DNA from: Geosiphon pyriformis
Taxonomy: Eukaryota > Glomeromycota > Glomeromycetes > Archaeosporales > Geosiphonaceae
Assembly: GCA_016748015.1 (NCBI GenBank)
Contig: JAAOMT010000057.1
Location: 390,763-454,762, forward strand
DNA: 64,000 nt
Reading direction: 5' to 3'
The notes below the pieces were generated by a model, which worked only from the letters and a program-made list of their open reading frames with translations, was not told the origin of the DNA and made no database searches. Position numbers and translations under genes: made by a program. Below, in pieces: positions 45,502-56,350 of this stretch (its first letter is position 1; each line of letters starts with the position of its first letter).

Positions 45502-46330
45502 TTATCTCTCTCTTTTTAGAATTGAGTTTCTGTGAAATTGTATGTATCTGTTATTATGACTTTGTTTATATAGTGTTTGATAGTTGCATTGAGTATTGTT
45601 CTTTATAGGTTTTCAAACTGTTGATTGGTTATTTGTTCTATGTTATTAACTATTATAGTCTTTATAGATCTATACACCAGTATGTTTAGACAATGTTAAA
45701 AAGTGGCATATAATTGATATGCTGCTTTGTAATATAAAATCAGATTGCTTTTTTCTAAGAATTTTTCTACTTGTTGTATTGCTTCTTTGTTAAAAGTTTT
45801 CTGGTTAAGATCTCTATATAGTGTCTTCAAATCTAGTTGTTTACTAATTTTGTAGAATTAATATACTGAAAAAAGTCTTTTTTTCTATTCTTAAACATTA
45901 TTAGATGTCTATTTTTTTGTTTCAGAAAGTTTGGTCCCATGAGCTAAAGCTTTTTTAATTTCTTTGAGCTCGGAGACCACATATCTTTTATAAACTTCTT
46001 TTATTCTCAGTTCTACCCAAGAGGAATTTTTTTTCCAATTTCTCCTCTTGAGCATTGGGTAGAGATGTGACCATTTAGTTCTAGTTGAACTCTTGCTCTC
46101 TTCTTTCCTGCTTTTATTTTTATATTGTATCTTTTTTTTATCAATTGTTACTTTTATTTAAGCAGAAAATTGTTGAATTGCTTCAAATAGTTGTTTCGAG
46201 AGTTGTAGAATTTGATCTAACAGATTTATATTAAAAGTTTTATTATTTTTTGCTGCTTTTTGAATACTATATATATTTGAATTTCCTAATTTAATTTGCT
46301 GTACATTGTTTATGTTTCAATGATGATGAT
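45502..46330 (-). pseudogene. Polypurine tract and post-integrase extension of E4
   Basis: The minus-strand purine tract AAAAAGAGAGAGATAA abuts the LTR. Upstream, LDQILQLSKQLFEAIQQFSA near 46150-46210 parallels LAQQLFQLIQQQEMEI in E5 (50935-50990). The rest is too decayed to read reliably. Confidence 0.55.
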
Positions 46331-47640
46331 TGGTTTCAGATCTCGTGATATATCTTCTGGTCTGATTAATAAAATTTGTGTTTCTAGTTGAGATACTAAT
46401 GATGATAATTCTTATTTTGCATAATAAATTTTTAACCAATTTCCATGTGCTATTTTTTTTAGAATTCTGTCTTCCAATTGTAATTTGTAAGCTCCATTGC
46501 CTAAAACTTTATGTATGTGAAATAGATTGTTTCACTTTGGATTGAACTTTCCACTCTATTGTTTCTTAGTTTTTGTATAATATAACAATACTTGGTTTCC
46601 AATTTTGAATTTTATTGGTTGTTCAGGTAGATGTTTATCATGTTTTCTTTTTTGTTGTTCTTAAGTGTTACTAATATTGTTAGCTGCTGTTCTATGATTA
46701 TTTTCTAATATTTCACTGAGCTAGTATGTCTTATGGTGTAAGATCACTTTGAAATTCTCTTTGGTGATAGCTTCTGTTGAATATAACTGTATTTTTTTTT
46801 CAATAAGTAAAGTGGCTTTTCTTCTATAGACTAATTCAAATGGTGTAAACTAAGTTGTATCTTGTTTCAGTGTTTGGTATGTAAAAAGTACAGAAAGTAT
46901 GAATAAATCTTATTCTTGTTCATTTTCATGACTTATTTTTGCTAATGCTTTACACAATGTTTGGTTAAATTGTTCTACCAATCCATTCATTTGTGGGTGA
47001 TATAGTGATAATAAAGGATGTTTTATTCCAAATCATTGACTTAATTTGGTTAACATATTATTGACAAAATGCATTTTTTGATCAAATAGCAGTTCTTTCA
47101 AACATCCATGTCTGCAAATCAGATCTTGGTGTATAAACTCAGCTACTGTTTTAGCATCTGCTACTTGGATGGCTCTGGCTTCTGATTATTTTGTTAAATA
47201 GTCTACAGCTACAGCAATATAACAATTTTCTTTAGATATTATAGAAAGAAGACCAACCAAATTGATTCCAATTCTATTAAATAGATTTCCAACTGGAATG
47301 AGTCAAAGTGGTTCCATTGTTCTGGCTTCTCCTCTTTACTGGCATGAATCACAATTGAGCATATATTCAAAAATGTCTTTGTACATTATTGACCAATAAT
47401 ATAAATTTAGAATTTTTTCAAGGATAGTATTTTTGTTAAAGTGTTTTGCAGTTGGATCAAAATGCATACTGTGTAATATAGTTTTCTTTTCATTGTTTTT
47501 AATAACTTGTTGTAAGATAAGACAGTTTTGTCATTCTCATTAATATAGTTAGTTGTCTTAAATAAAATAATTTCAGGCTTGTTTTCATATAATACTTTGT
47601 TTCTGTTAAGATAATATCTTCTTAAAATATAATGTTAATA
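46331..47640 (-). pseudogene. pol: Integrase of E4, broken
   Basis: Minus strand: NRIGINLVGLLSI (first Asp is Asn, about 47270), CLKELLFDQKMHFVN (second Asp), NGLVEQFNQTLCKAL (Glu), FEFVYRRKATLL, GNQVLLYYTKTKKQ, VLGNGAYKLQLEDR. Trp positions are stops. Confidence 0.85.
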
Positions 47641-48110
47641 GGTACTAATGTAGTTGGTAGTAATTAGTTGTGTCTATGGGTCTGAGATTAGGTTTGTAGC
47701 AACCTTGATAAACCATCAGCATTGGTGTTTTTGGATTCTTTCTTGTAATGAATTTTGAATAGGAATTGTTGCAGATAAGTATTCTATCTTGCATATTTTC
47801 CCTCTAGTTATAAATTGTTAAGTAACCAAACAAGTTCTTTATGATTAATATATAGATTAAAGGGCAAATTAAGATAATGTTTCTATGTTTGTATGGCCCA
47901 ATAAATAACAAGACATTCCAGATCTGTTGTACTGTAATTTTTTTCTGCTGGGCTAGTACTGTGACTGGTATAGACAATTGGATGTTCTATATTGTCCAGT
48001 TCTATTTGTGATAAGACTGCTTTTAGAGCATTTTTTGAGGCATTTGTAGTGACAATAAACTGTTTAATGAAATCTGAGTAAATCAGAATTGGAGATGTGA
48101 TCAATCATTG
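47641..48110 (-). pseudogene. pol: RNase H of E4, broken
   Basis: Open 74 codons (47883-48104): SPILIYSDFIKQFIVTTNASKNALKAVL (TNAS for TDAS), EHPIVYTSHSTSPAEKNYST, DLECLVIYWAIQT with Glu kept. The left part carries tether text near 47640-47830. Confidence 0.8.
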
Positions 48111-48686
48111 CTTAAGATAATTGAATGCTTTCTGTTGGTCTTTTTTCTATAGATACTGTACATGTTTGAACAATAACTGGTAAAGTGGTTTTATAATAGT
48201 CAAGAATTCTTTGATGAATCATCAATAGTATTCTGCCAATTCTAAAAATTCTTATAATTCTTTGAGGTTGATTGGAGCTAGAAAATCTTTGACTTTTTGG
48301 ATCTTATCTGGATTAGGTTTGACTTTATTTTTTCTGATTACATGTTCTAGGAATTTCAATTCAGTTTTTTCAAAGAAGTATTTATTAGAATTGAGTTTCA
48401 ATCCAACACCATGAAGGCATTTGAAAACTTGCTGAAAATAGAGCAAGTAATTATCAAATGTTTCTAAGAAGACATTAGTGTCATCTAAGTATACTATAAC
48501 TGATTTCCACAAGATTTTTTTGTACATAACATTCATAAGACATTAGAAAATAATAGGAGCATTATAGAGTTCAAAGAGCATTACGTTGAACTTGAAGTTT
48601 CTATTTCAGATAGTAAATGCTGTTTTTTTTTTGTCTTTGGAGTCCATTTCAATCTGCTAATATTTACTGGCTAGATCTAATAATGA
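48111..48686 (-). pseudogene. pol: Reverse transcriptase C-terminal half of E4, YLDD kept
   Basis: Open 94 codons (48252-48536): VIVYLDDTNVFLETFDNYLL, FKCLHGVGLKLNSNKYFFEK and KVKDFLAPINLKEL. Left of it is connection text. To the right it reads TLDLASKY-like text up to the E5 insertion at 48687. Confidence 0.9.
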
Positions 48687-49540
48687 TGTTACTGATGATT
48701 ATTTGGGGTCTCAAATCAAATAACAAATCTGTAACTTGGTGCTCAATAGATATAATAATGTTGGTAATTTCTGAAGGTGTGTTGTTCTGAAGGTTTTAGT
48801 TGAATCTTTTGTATAATGGACAGAGATTTAATGATAATAGTGTTATCCATAGCTTTCCAAAATCTTAGTTTTGTCAATTTCTTTTTTAGTGTAATGGCTA
48901 GTAATCCTTTTGATAAGCTATTCTTAATCAAGTGTTTTACCCTTATTTCTGGGTCTTTTACCAGTTACTTTATTCTGATGTTAGTACCTTTATCTGTAAA
49001 TTTTTTTTAATTAAGTTAACAAATAACAAAGAAATAAAACAAGAAAAAAAAATAAAAAAAATAAGAAACATAAGTCAAGGCAATTTGCACATTAGTATTT
49101 TGTCAATAGCCATGATCAAGAGCTATTGTTTTAGTGTGGTTAAGTATCAATTACTATCAACACTTCATGTTGATAGTAGAGAGTAGATTGAGATAGTGAA
49201 TAATTATTTATTGATATTTGTGAATGGAAAGTTGCTTAAATCAAATCTAAACTAAAAAGTCTGTCTTTTCTACTTCTAATACTACCACTATATATACATA
49301 ATTGAGATTCTTCAATTCCTTAATTCTTCACACCAGATATCCTGGAATTTTTGTAATCTTGCAATTCCTTTGAGAGGAATTCTGAAATTCTGAAATCCTG
49401 CAATTCCTTGTACAAGAATCTTGAAATTCCTGGAATCCTGCAATTCCTCTGAAAAGAATCCTGGAATTCCACATTTACTATGATTACTTCTGATTGGCTA
49501 ATTTATATGCTAATATACTTCTTATATTCTATGAGTAACA
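48687..49540 (-). repeat. 3' LTR of E5 (subfamily A2)
   Basis: 854 bp. GGAAT/ATTCC-word array at about 49305-49475, TATATA near 49292, HP1 at 49151-49178 (LTR-sense loop TGAAG), HP2 at about 49109-49130. Confidence 0.92.
49151..49178 (-). other. HP1 hairpin, LTR-sense loop TGAAG
   Basis: Plus strand shows TTACTATCAACA, CTTCA, TGTTGATAGTA; in the sense of the minus-strand LTR the loop is TGAAG. The 5' LTR of E5 has the other orientation. Confidence 0.85.
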
Positions 49541-51110
49541 TTATTTTTTTCTTTTTAATATTGAGCTTTGTTAAGATCTTCTAATTCTAATTCTCTATTT
49601 TTAAGTATTTCTTGAATTTTTTTTTCAAAAATTACTTATGTTATCTTGTTCTGTAATTCTTCAAATTGAGCATTGGTTATTTTTTCCATTTGGTTGATAG
49701 TAATGGAGTTTATTTCTGGATTGAGTAAAATTTCTGGTCAATCTTAAAATCTGGTGTATAGCCAATAAATGGTTTTTGTGTATATAGTCAAATTGTTTTT
49801 CCTTACAAATTGTTTCAATTGTTGTAGTATTGTTGCATCAAATAATCATTTTGTTTTATCTGTGTACAAGCCCTGAATGTTCAAGTGTTGTTCCAAATAA
49901 AAGTAACAAAAGTTTTTTGAAAATTGTTGTATTCACCAATTCCAAGTTTCTATAGTTAATTCTTGATATTGGGTGACCTTTGGTTGTGTTTCTATTGCCA
50001 ATTTCACTTTTGTGATTATTTTGTCCACAGTGTTTTCTGTTTTTCTCTGTATTTTCACTCATGGTCCTTTTCTGATGTTACTCATAAAAAGAAAACAGAT
50101 ATAGAAAAATAGTAAACCAATAGGAGAGTAGTAGTTAGCATGTAAACACATTGCTCAGCAATGTGGAGCAATATCAGAAATCATGGCACATTGCTTGAAA
50201 AATTATAGCACATTGCTCGAAAATGTGAGTGATCTTGTAGAACCCAAATTATGTATATATAGTGATAGCATTAGAAGTAGAAAAGACAGATCTCTCAGTT
50301 TAGATTTTATCTAAGTGATCTTTTAATTCACAAATATCAATAAATAATTATTCTCTATCTTAAATTTACTTTCATTATCAACACTCTATGTTGATAGTGA
50401 TTGATACTTAACCACACTGAAACAATAGCTCTTGATTATGGCTATTGATGGAATATTAACTTGCAATTGCTTTTGTTATTTCTTTATTTTCTTTTATTTT
50501 CTTTTATTTTCTTTTATTTTCTTTTATTTCTTTTGTTATTCTTTGATTTTTTTCTAAGTGATTAAAGATTAAATACTAAGATACAAACATCATAGAGACT
50601 GATAAAAGACCCGTAAAACAAGGGTAGAACACTCATAGATTTAAGGATAGCTTACCAGGAAAATTACCAACCACCACACCGAGAAAGAAATTTGATGAAA
50701 TTGTGATTCTGGGAGGCTACTGAAAACAACTATTAAATCTCTGTCTATTATATAAAGAACTTAACCAAAATTTTTAGATACTAAAACTTTCAGACAACTA
50801 TACCTTCAGAAATTAACAACGTCACTATATCCATTAAGCACCAAGTTATGGATTTATTATTTGCTTTGAGATTCCAAATAATCACTTATAACACTGGTGT
50901 TTGTGTATTTAATAATTTGTTGATTAATTGTAATTTCCATTTCCTGTTGTTGAATTAGTTGAAAGAGTTGTTGTGCTAGTAAGTGAATATTATCCATAAT
51001 CTTCATTTTTTGCTGTCTTTTGTTACGTATATTGTGTCTTTATATACTTTTTGGTTGTTCAATTTTATGTGTTTGGTTCGATGATTATAATTGGTTCTAA
51101 ATCTTGTAGA
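49541..51110 (-). pseudogene. Post-integrase extension of E5, split by a solo LTR
   Basis: Two pieces, 49541-50074 and 50894-51110. Minus-strand readings include FEELQNKIT, FEKKIQEILKNRELELEDL, then AQY and a purine tract before the LTR. PEILLNPEINSITINQMEKI matches the E1 and E3 extension. LAQQLFQLIQQQ lies on the far side of the solo LTR. Confidence 0.62.
50075..50893 (+). repeat. Solo LTR (subfamily A1) in E5, opposite orientation
   Basis: 819 bp, TGTTAC to ATAACA, flanked by CTGA (50071-50074) and CTGG (50894-50897). Nearly identical at its start to the E3 LTRs but with a shorter TTGCTNAGCAA array (about 50148-50225). HP1 loop CTCTA. TATATATA at about 50256. Confidence 0.9.
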
Positions 51111-52330
51111 ATCTCATCTGGTTTGACTAGTATTCTCTGTACTCCTAATTGGAGAATATTATTGGTAGATAATAATGCTATATGGTGATATTGTTTTAGT
51201 CAATCACTATGTACTGCTTTGGTTAAGATTTTGTTGTTCAACCTTAATTTATAAGCTCTATTTCCAAGAATTTTTTCTATGTGAAATGATCTGTCTCATT
51301 TGGGGTCAAATTTTCTACTCCATTGTTTTTCTGCTTTAGTATGATGTAGAAGTACTTTGTCTTCAATCTTGAATTCAACTGGTTTCTATGGTAGTTGGTT
51401 ATTGTGTTTTCCTTTTTGTTTTTCTTGTGACTTTTGAATGTTATCAGCTGCTCTTTGCTGTGTGTTTTCTAATGTCTCTATTAAGTCATATGTTCTTCTT
51501 AACAATGTTCTTTGAAAATTCTCTTCTGTTATTAATTCTGTTGGATATGTCTTGACTTCTATCTCAACTGGTAATGTTGCTGTTCTACCATATACTAATT
51601 CGAATAGTGTTGTCTATGTAATGTCTTGCTTCATTGTTCTATAAGCAAATAATACTGATAGTATAATCAAATTCTATTTGTCTTGGTTTTTTTGGCTGAT
51701 CTTGGCAATGGCTTTACACAATGTTCTGTTAAATCTTTCAACTAACTTATTTATTTGTGAATGAAATAGTAATGATAATGGTCTTTTTATCCCAAATCTT
51801 TGACTTAATTCTGCCAATGTTCTATTCACAAAGTAAGTTCCTTAATCTGATAGTAGTTTTTTTAGACATTCATGTTAACAGATCAAATTTTGATGAACAA
51901 ATTTGGCAATAGATTCTGCATCTGCTCTTTGAATTGCTTTTGCTTCTGGCCATTTAGTGAGATAGTCCATGACTACTATAATATATCTGTTGCCTTTGCT
52001 GGTGATTGTTAATGATCTAACTAAGTCAATTCCAATGTGATCGAATGGTTGTCCTATTTTGATTAGTCTTAATGGTTCACTGGATTTTGTTTTATCTCTT
52101 CTTTGACAAGCATTACAACTTTGAACATATTAAATAATGTTTGGATATATTAATAGCTAATAGTATCTTTTTCTGATTTTTTTTATAGTTGCTTCTTTAT
52201 AAAAATGTTTTGCTGTTGGATCTGAATGCATGTTAAATAATATTGTCTTTTTCTTTGATTCTATAATTACTCTGGTTGATTAATCTAGATTTCTTTTGTT
52301 TTTCCAGTAAAGTATATTTTGATGATTAAT
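51111..52330 (-). pseudogene. pol: Integrase of E5, DDE residues visible
   Basis: Minus strand: IGIDLVRSLTI (Asp), LKKLLSD (Asp), KLVERFNRTLCKAIAKIS (Glu), VLFAYRTMKQDIT, RTATLPVEIEVKTYPTELI, ENTQQRAADNIQKSQEKQKG, KAEKQWSRKFDPK, AYKLRLNNKIL. Stops at Trp and Gln codons break it. Confidence 0.85.
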
Positions 52331-52960
52331 AAAATATTTTGATTGTTGTTTTATGTTCCTTTGTTCTTTTTGAGATAATTTCTCCTTGAACAATTGAGTA
52401 TTTATATAATGTTGGAGTTGTTGGTATTTTTGTATATTCATCTTTTGTTATATTTTTGGGTTAAAATGTTTTTAGATTTGTTTTATTTGTGACAGACCAT
52501 TAGCATTTCTGTTTTCTTTTCCTTTTTTGTAATGTACTGTATAATTGAATGGTAAAAGTTTTATTTTCTATCTTGCATAATAATCATCTCCAAATTCTTG
52601 CTTTTGGATTGAAGTCAATTCTTTGTGATTAGTGTATACATTAAACTTTTGACTCAAGTATTCTTTTTATTTGGTGACAGCCCAATAGATAGCTAAGTGT
52701 TCTAATGCTGGAGTTTTATAGTTCTTTTTAGCTGGACTTAAGCTTTTACTGGCATAAGCTACTGAATGGTTTTGTCCATCCAGTCTTTTCTGAGATAATA
52801 CTACTCTTAATGCTTAATCCGATACATTAGTTGTAATTATGAATGGCTTGTTATGATCTGAATAAATCAATACTGAAGCTTGAATAAGCTTTTTTCTTAA
52901 TGTATCAAAAGCTTTTTGCTGGGTTTTTGTCCATTCATATTTAGTGTTTTTTGTTTGGAG
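52331..52960 (-). pseudogene. pol: RNase H of E5, broken
   Basis: KAFDTLRRKLIQ-like text, FIITTNVSD (TDAS to TNVS), SVAYASKSLSPAKKNYKTPAL, HLAIYWAVTK, FNVYTNHKELTSIQKQEFGD, VHYKKGKENRNANGLSQ. The left 150 bases are tether text. Confidence 0.8.
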
Positions 52961-53870
52961 CTGGTGTAGTAATTGAGCTATTTTGGAAAAGTCTTTGATA
53001 AAATGGCAGTAGTATCCAGCAAATTCCAAGAATGCTCTTAATTTTGTGAGATTATTTGGTATTGGAAAGTTCTTGACAATCTCAATCTTATCTGAATTTG
53101 TCTTAATTCTGTCTTTGCTAACAATGTGTCTCAAAAACTTAAGTTTAGTTTTTCCAAAGAAATATTTGGTTGTATTCAATTTTAATTCTGCTTGTCTAAG
53201 TCTTTTAAATACTTGTTGGAGATGATACAAATGATCATCAAATGTTTTTGAAAACACATTGGTGTCATCTAAATATATGACTACTGATTTCCATAGTAGC
53301 TCTGTATAAACAATTTTCATAAGTCACTGAAAAATGGCTGGATTATTCATCAAGCCAAATGGCATAACTTCGAATTCAAAGTTTTTTTCTTGTGTTGTAA
53401 AAGTCATTTTTTCTTTGTCTTCTGGTTTCATGACTACTTGCCAGTAACCACTGTCTAAGTCTAGTGTTGAAAACCATTTTTTTTCTCCAAAAGCATCAAA
53501 CAGCTCTTAAATCTTTGGTATTGGATAGCTATCTCTTTTGGTTACTTCATTCAGTTTTTAGTAATTTACACAAAAGTGGATTTTTCTATTTTTTTTATGG
53601 ACTAGTACCATTGGTGATAACCATGGGCTCATTGATGGCTAAATTAGCCTTTGTCAAACATCTGATTGATTTCTTGATGAATGATCTCATGGCTGGCTGG
53701 TGGTACTCTGTATGCTCTCTGTTTAATTGGCATTGTATCTTCAGTCTTGATTTGATGTTGGATAATATCAGTTTTGCCAAATTTGTTTTTACTGGCAAAG
53801 ATATCATTAAAATTGTTGAGTAATATTTTGAGTTGCATACGTTGAAATGGGTCTAAGTTTTCCAAATTCA
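52961..53870 (-). pseudogene. pol: Reverse transcriptase of E5, YLDD kept
   Basis: The open stretch 52814-53320 (168 codons) begins KIVYTELLWKSVVIYLDDTN and runs through LKLNTTKYFFGKTKLKFL and LRAFLEFAGYYCHFI into RNase H. The N-terminal piece (53644-53880) reads LKILLNNFNDIFASKNKFGK and MPIKQRAYRVPPASHEII. Palm text between them is broken by stops. Confidence 0.9.
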
Positions 53871-54300
53871 TTTGTTCCAATTGTTTTGGTTGGAGCAGAT
53901 AACATTCTTCTTATCTGTATATAGTTTGAGATGTGATATCTACATATCTGCACAGTTATAGAAAGTCTGAAATAGTGTTTGGCATTTGGTCTTCAATTTT
54001 TGTGATCAAGTATTCAATGATGGTTTTTTTTGGTATTTCAATGATATCTCTTATGTTGTTATAAATGGGAATTTTGATGTGTTTGTGGTTTTTGGCTGGT
54101 ATGTATAGATTGATTAATCCAATCTTTCCTGATTTACAAAGTGTTGTTTCTGCCTCAAAAATCTGAACCTGATCCTTTACTTTTTTTTTTATGACTACTA
54201 TGTACTGGTTATATGGTGGAATGGAAATTGATTAATGGGTGGAAATAATTTCTCCCTTGTCAATAATTTTTTTTTCTGTTATATTAACTGGTATATTTAT
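53871..54300 (-). pseudogene. Beta-rich linker between dUTPase and RT, E5
   Basis: Minus strand: INIPVNITEKKIIDKGEIIS, KKKVKDQVQIFEAETTL, IGLINLYIPAKNHKHIKIPI, EYLITKIEDQ, then YLLQPKQLEQMNLENLDPF. Full-length counterpart of the E1 linker and of the part missing from E3. Confidence 0.65.
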
Positions 54301-54700
54301 TCTACCCATAAATTTGAATTCTTGTATCTCTCTTGCTGTTATCCCTAATTCTTCTTGGTTTTCTACTAATACTAATTAAGCTATTTTAACTAGAGACAAG
54401 AATATTGTCTGTGTTATCTTTTCATTTGGATTTATAATATATGTCTTTTCTGAGTTATTTTGTAGTATAGCAATGATATTTCCTATGTATCTTGTGTCAA
54501 TTATTTCTTCTCTGATGTTGATTCCCTTTTTGGCTAAGTTACTCCTAGATATTAATTGCACTATTGTTGTTGCTGGAATTTTCAGTGCTATTTTGAGATC
54601 AATGCAGATGCATGAATAGGGTTCCAATTTAATAGGATTTTTTCCCAGATATCTCAGATCAAACTCTGTATTGGTATCATGCACATGTTCTGACATAATA
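54301..54700 (-). pseudogene. dUTPase-like domain of E5, motifs 1-5 in order
   Basis: Motif 1 TEFDLRYLGK (about 54640-54690, Mg-binding Asp kept), then KLEPYSCICIDLKIALKIP, motif 2 SRSNLAKKGI, motif 3 EIIDTRYIGNI (54481-54510, catalytic Asp and Tyr kept), motif 4 NEKITQTIF, motif 5 AREIQEFKFMGR (54301-54340; family RGIQGFGSTGR, glycines lost). Open from 54376 to 55008 apart from motif 5, which follows one stop in the same frame. Confidence 0.87.
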
Positions 54701-55590
54701 TCTTTATCATTATTGCTGAACCATTTAAGTTCCTGCTTTTTGGTAAGATCAGGAAATGTGATATATGTTTCAGGGTTTGAATCAGAGTTTGAATTATCAT
54801 AATTTTCATTGCCATTTTGAATGAAGCTGAAACCATTATTTTCATCATTATCATTGTCAGAGTTTGAATTGGGATTGAAAGTTGATTCTAATTCTGATGT
54901 GCAGCTGCTGATTGGTTCGTCTTCTTCTGGAATCGTGTAGATCATGTGGATTGGTAGATTGTAAATGAGATTACACTCATTACAATATTGAAAGTTACAT
55001 GAGATCAAACAGTAGTCACATAGTTAAGTGTTAATTTTTTTCAAATATTGTTCTTGTTCTTTTCAAGTGGGTGCCAATTCTTGGTAGTGCTCATAGAATT
55101 GTTCTGAGTCTAAGAAATTTATGACTGGTTCTGGGTTCCAGTCAAGTTTTATGAGTTTTGGAGGGTTATTTTTTATTATCCTAATTTCTTTTGGTGATGT
55201 GCCTTCAATTTTGGCAAGTGCCATTCATCATATTTTATCATTATTGTGTGGACAGCCATCTAAACATTTAACTGTTTATCTCTAGGCAATGTCTATGAGT
55301 GTTTTTTTTCTTATCCAGTCACTTATGAGAATTGTGTACTGACATGATTTGTTGCACATTCCTCTTCTCCCAGGAATTTTATTCCACATTCCTTCATTTA
55401 GGAGAGTTTCACTACATGCCAAGTATGGTTTGTTGTTCCATTTTCCTTGTTTTTTTGGTTGTCCAAACTGTTTAATATTGTATGGGTGGCAATAGAATTT
55501 AGTTGCCATTTGCCATTCTTCATCATCATCACAGCATGTGCCTATTGTGGACAATTTCTTGTCACAATTAATGCATACTAGTTTCAGTCA
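54701..55590 (-). pseudogene. Zn1/Zn2 block and acidic linker of E5
   Basis: Minus strand. Zn1: LVCINCDKKL (about 55560-55585), FYCHPYNIKQFGQPKK, WNNKPYLACSETL, IPGRRGMCNKSCQY; open 55282-55554. Zn2 at 54972-55022: CX2CX3CX4CX2C with all Cys (CDYCLISCNFQYCNEC). An Asp/Asn/Ser-rich linker at 54770-54900 leads into the dUTPase. Confidence 0.68.
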
Positions 55591-56350
55591 GCAATAGTTA
55601 GATGGTGGTGGTGTGGTATAGGTATAAAGAATATAAGTGGCAGTAGTGGTTAGTGCTGGCTCTTCTTTTTTCCTTTTTTCTTTTCCTTTTGTTTTTTCCT
55701 TCCACTCTCAAATTGATGATTTGTTTGGTTCATTATCAGTTCTTTAGGCTTGGTTGGCATTCCAGGTAAGTTCTTTCTTTTGTTTTTTTTTTCTGTTGTT
55801 TCAAGAAGGTATTAACAGTAACTTGTTGTGGTCATCTTTAGCCCATAACACTTGATAAGCTTTCCAGATAAGTTTCTTCTCTTCTTCTTCAAACTTAATG
55901 AATAGTGCTAATGGCATAGTGATGGGTTTGAAGTGACCACACATGACAGATACCCATGTGTGTTAACTGTCCTGGCTAAGTTGTAATTTCTGTGTGTTCC
56001 AGTCAAGCATGATATTTGTTTTGACTAGCCAGTCATTACCAACTAAGGCTTGGTACTGCATAGCTTCTATCACCAAAACTTTGATTGGGATAATAATGCC
56101 ATTTACTTCAAAGAAAAAATCATCAATCTCACTAATAGAAGTTTTGGTCACTCCATCAGTCATTATTATCCTGGCACTGGCAGTGCGATCAATCTGGCAA
56201 TCTAATTGGTCTATAAGTTGTTTTGTAATGATGCTGCCAGTTGATCTACTATCTAAGATCAGTTTGATGAAGTGGCTATTCACTTTAGCATTTGTATACA
56301 TGGCAGTAATTGGTTTTTCTTCAAGTATGGCTCTACTAAACAAGAGCATA
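55591..56350 (-). pseudogene. pol: Protease of E5, catalytic Asp kept
   Basis: Open 128 codons (55963-56349): LILDSRSTGSIITKQLIDQL near 56210-56275, VNGIIIPIKVLVIEAMQYQA and GNDWLVKTNIMLDWNTQ. Gly of DSG is Arg. The left part, 55591-55960, is a Lys/Glu-rich linker including TWE/KAYQVLWAKD-like text. Confidence 0.85.

Noticed and set aside
53464-53823. 119-codon plus-strand open frame
   Set aside because: Antisense to the E5 reverse transcriptase N-terminal region.
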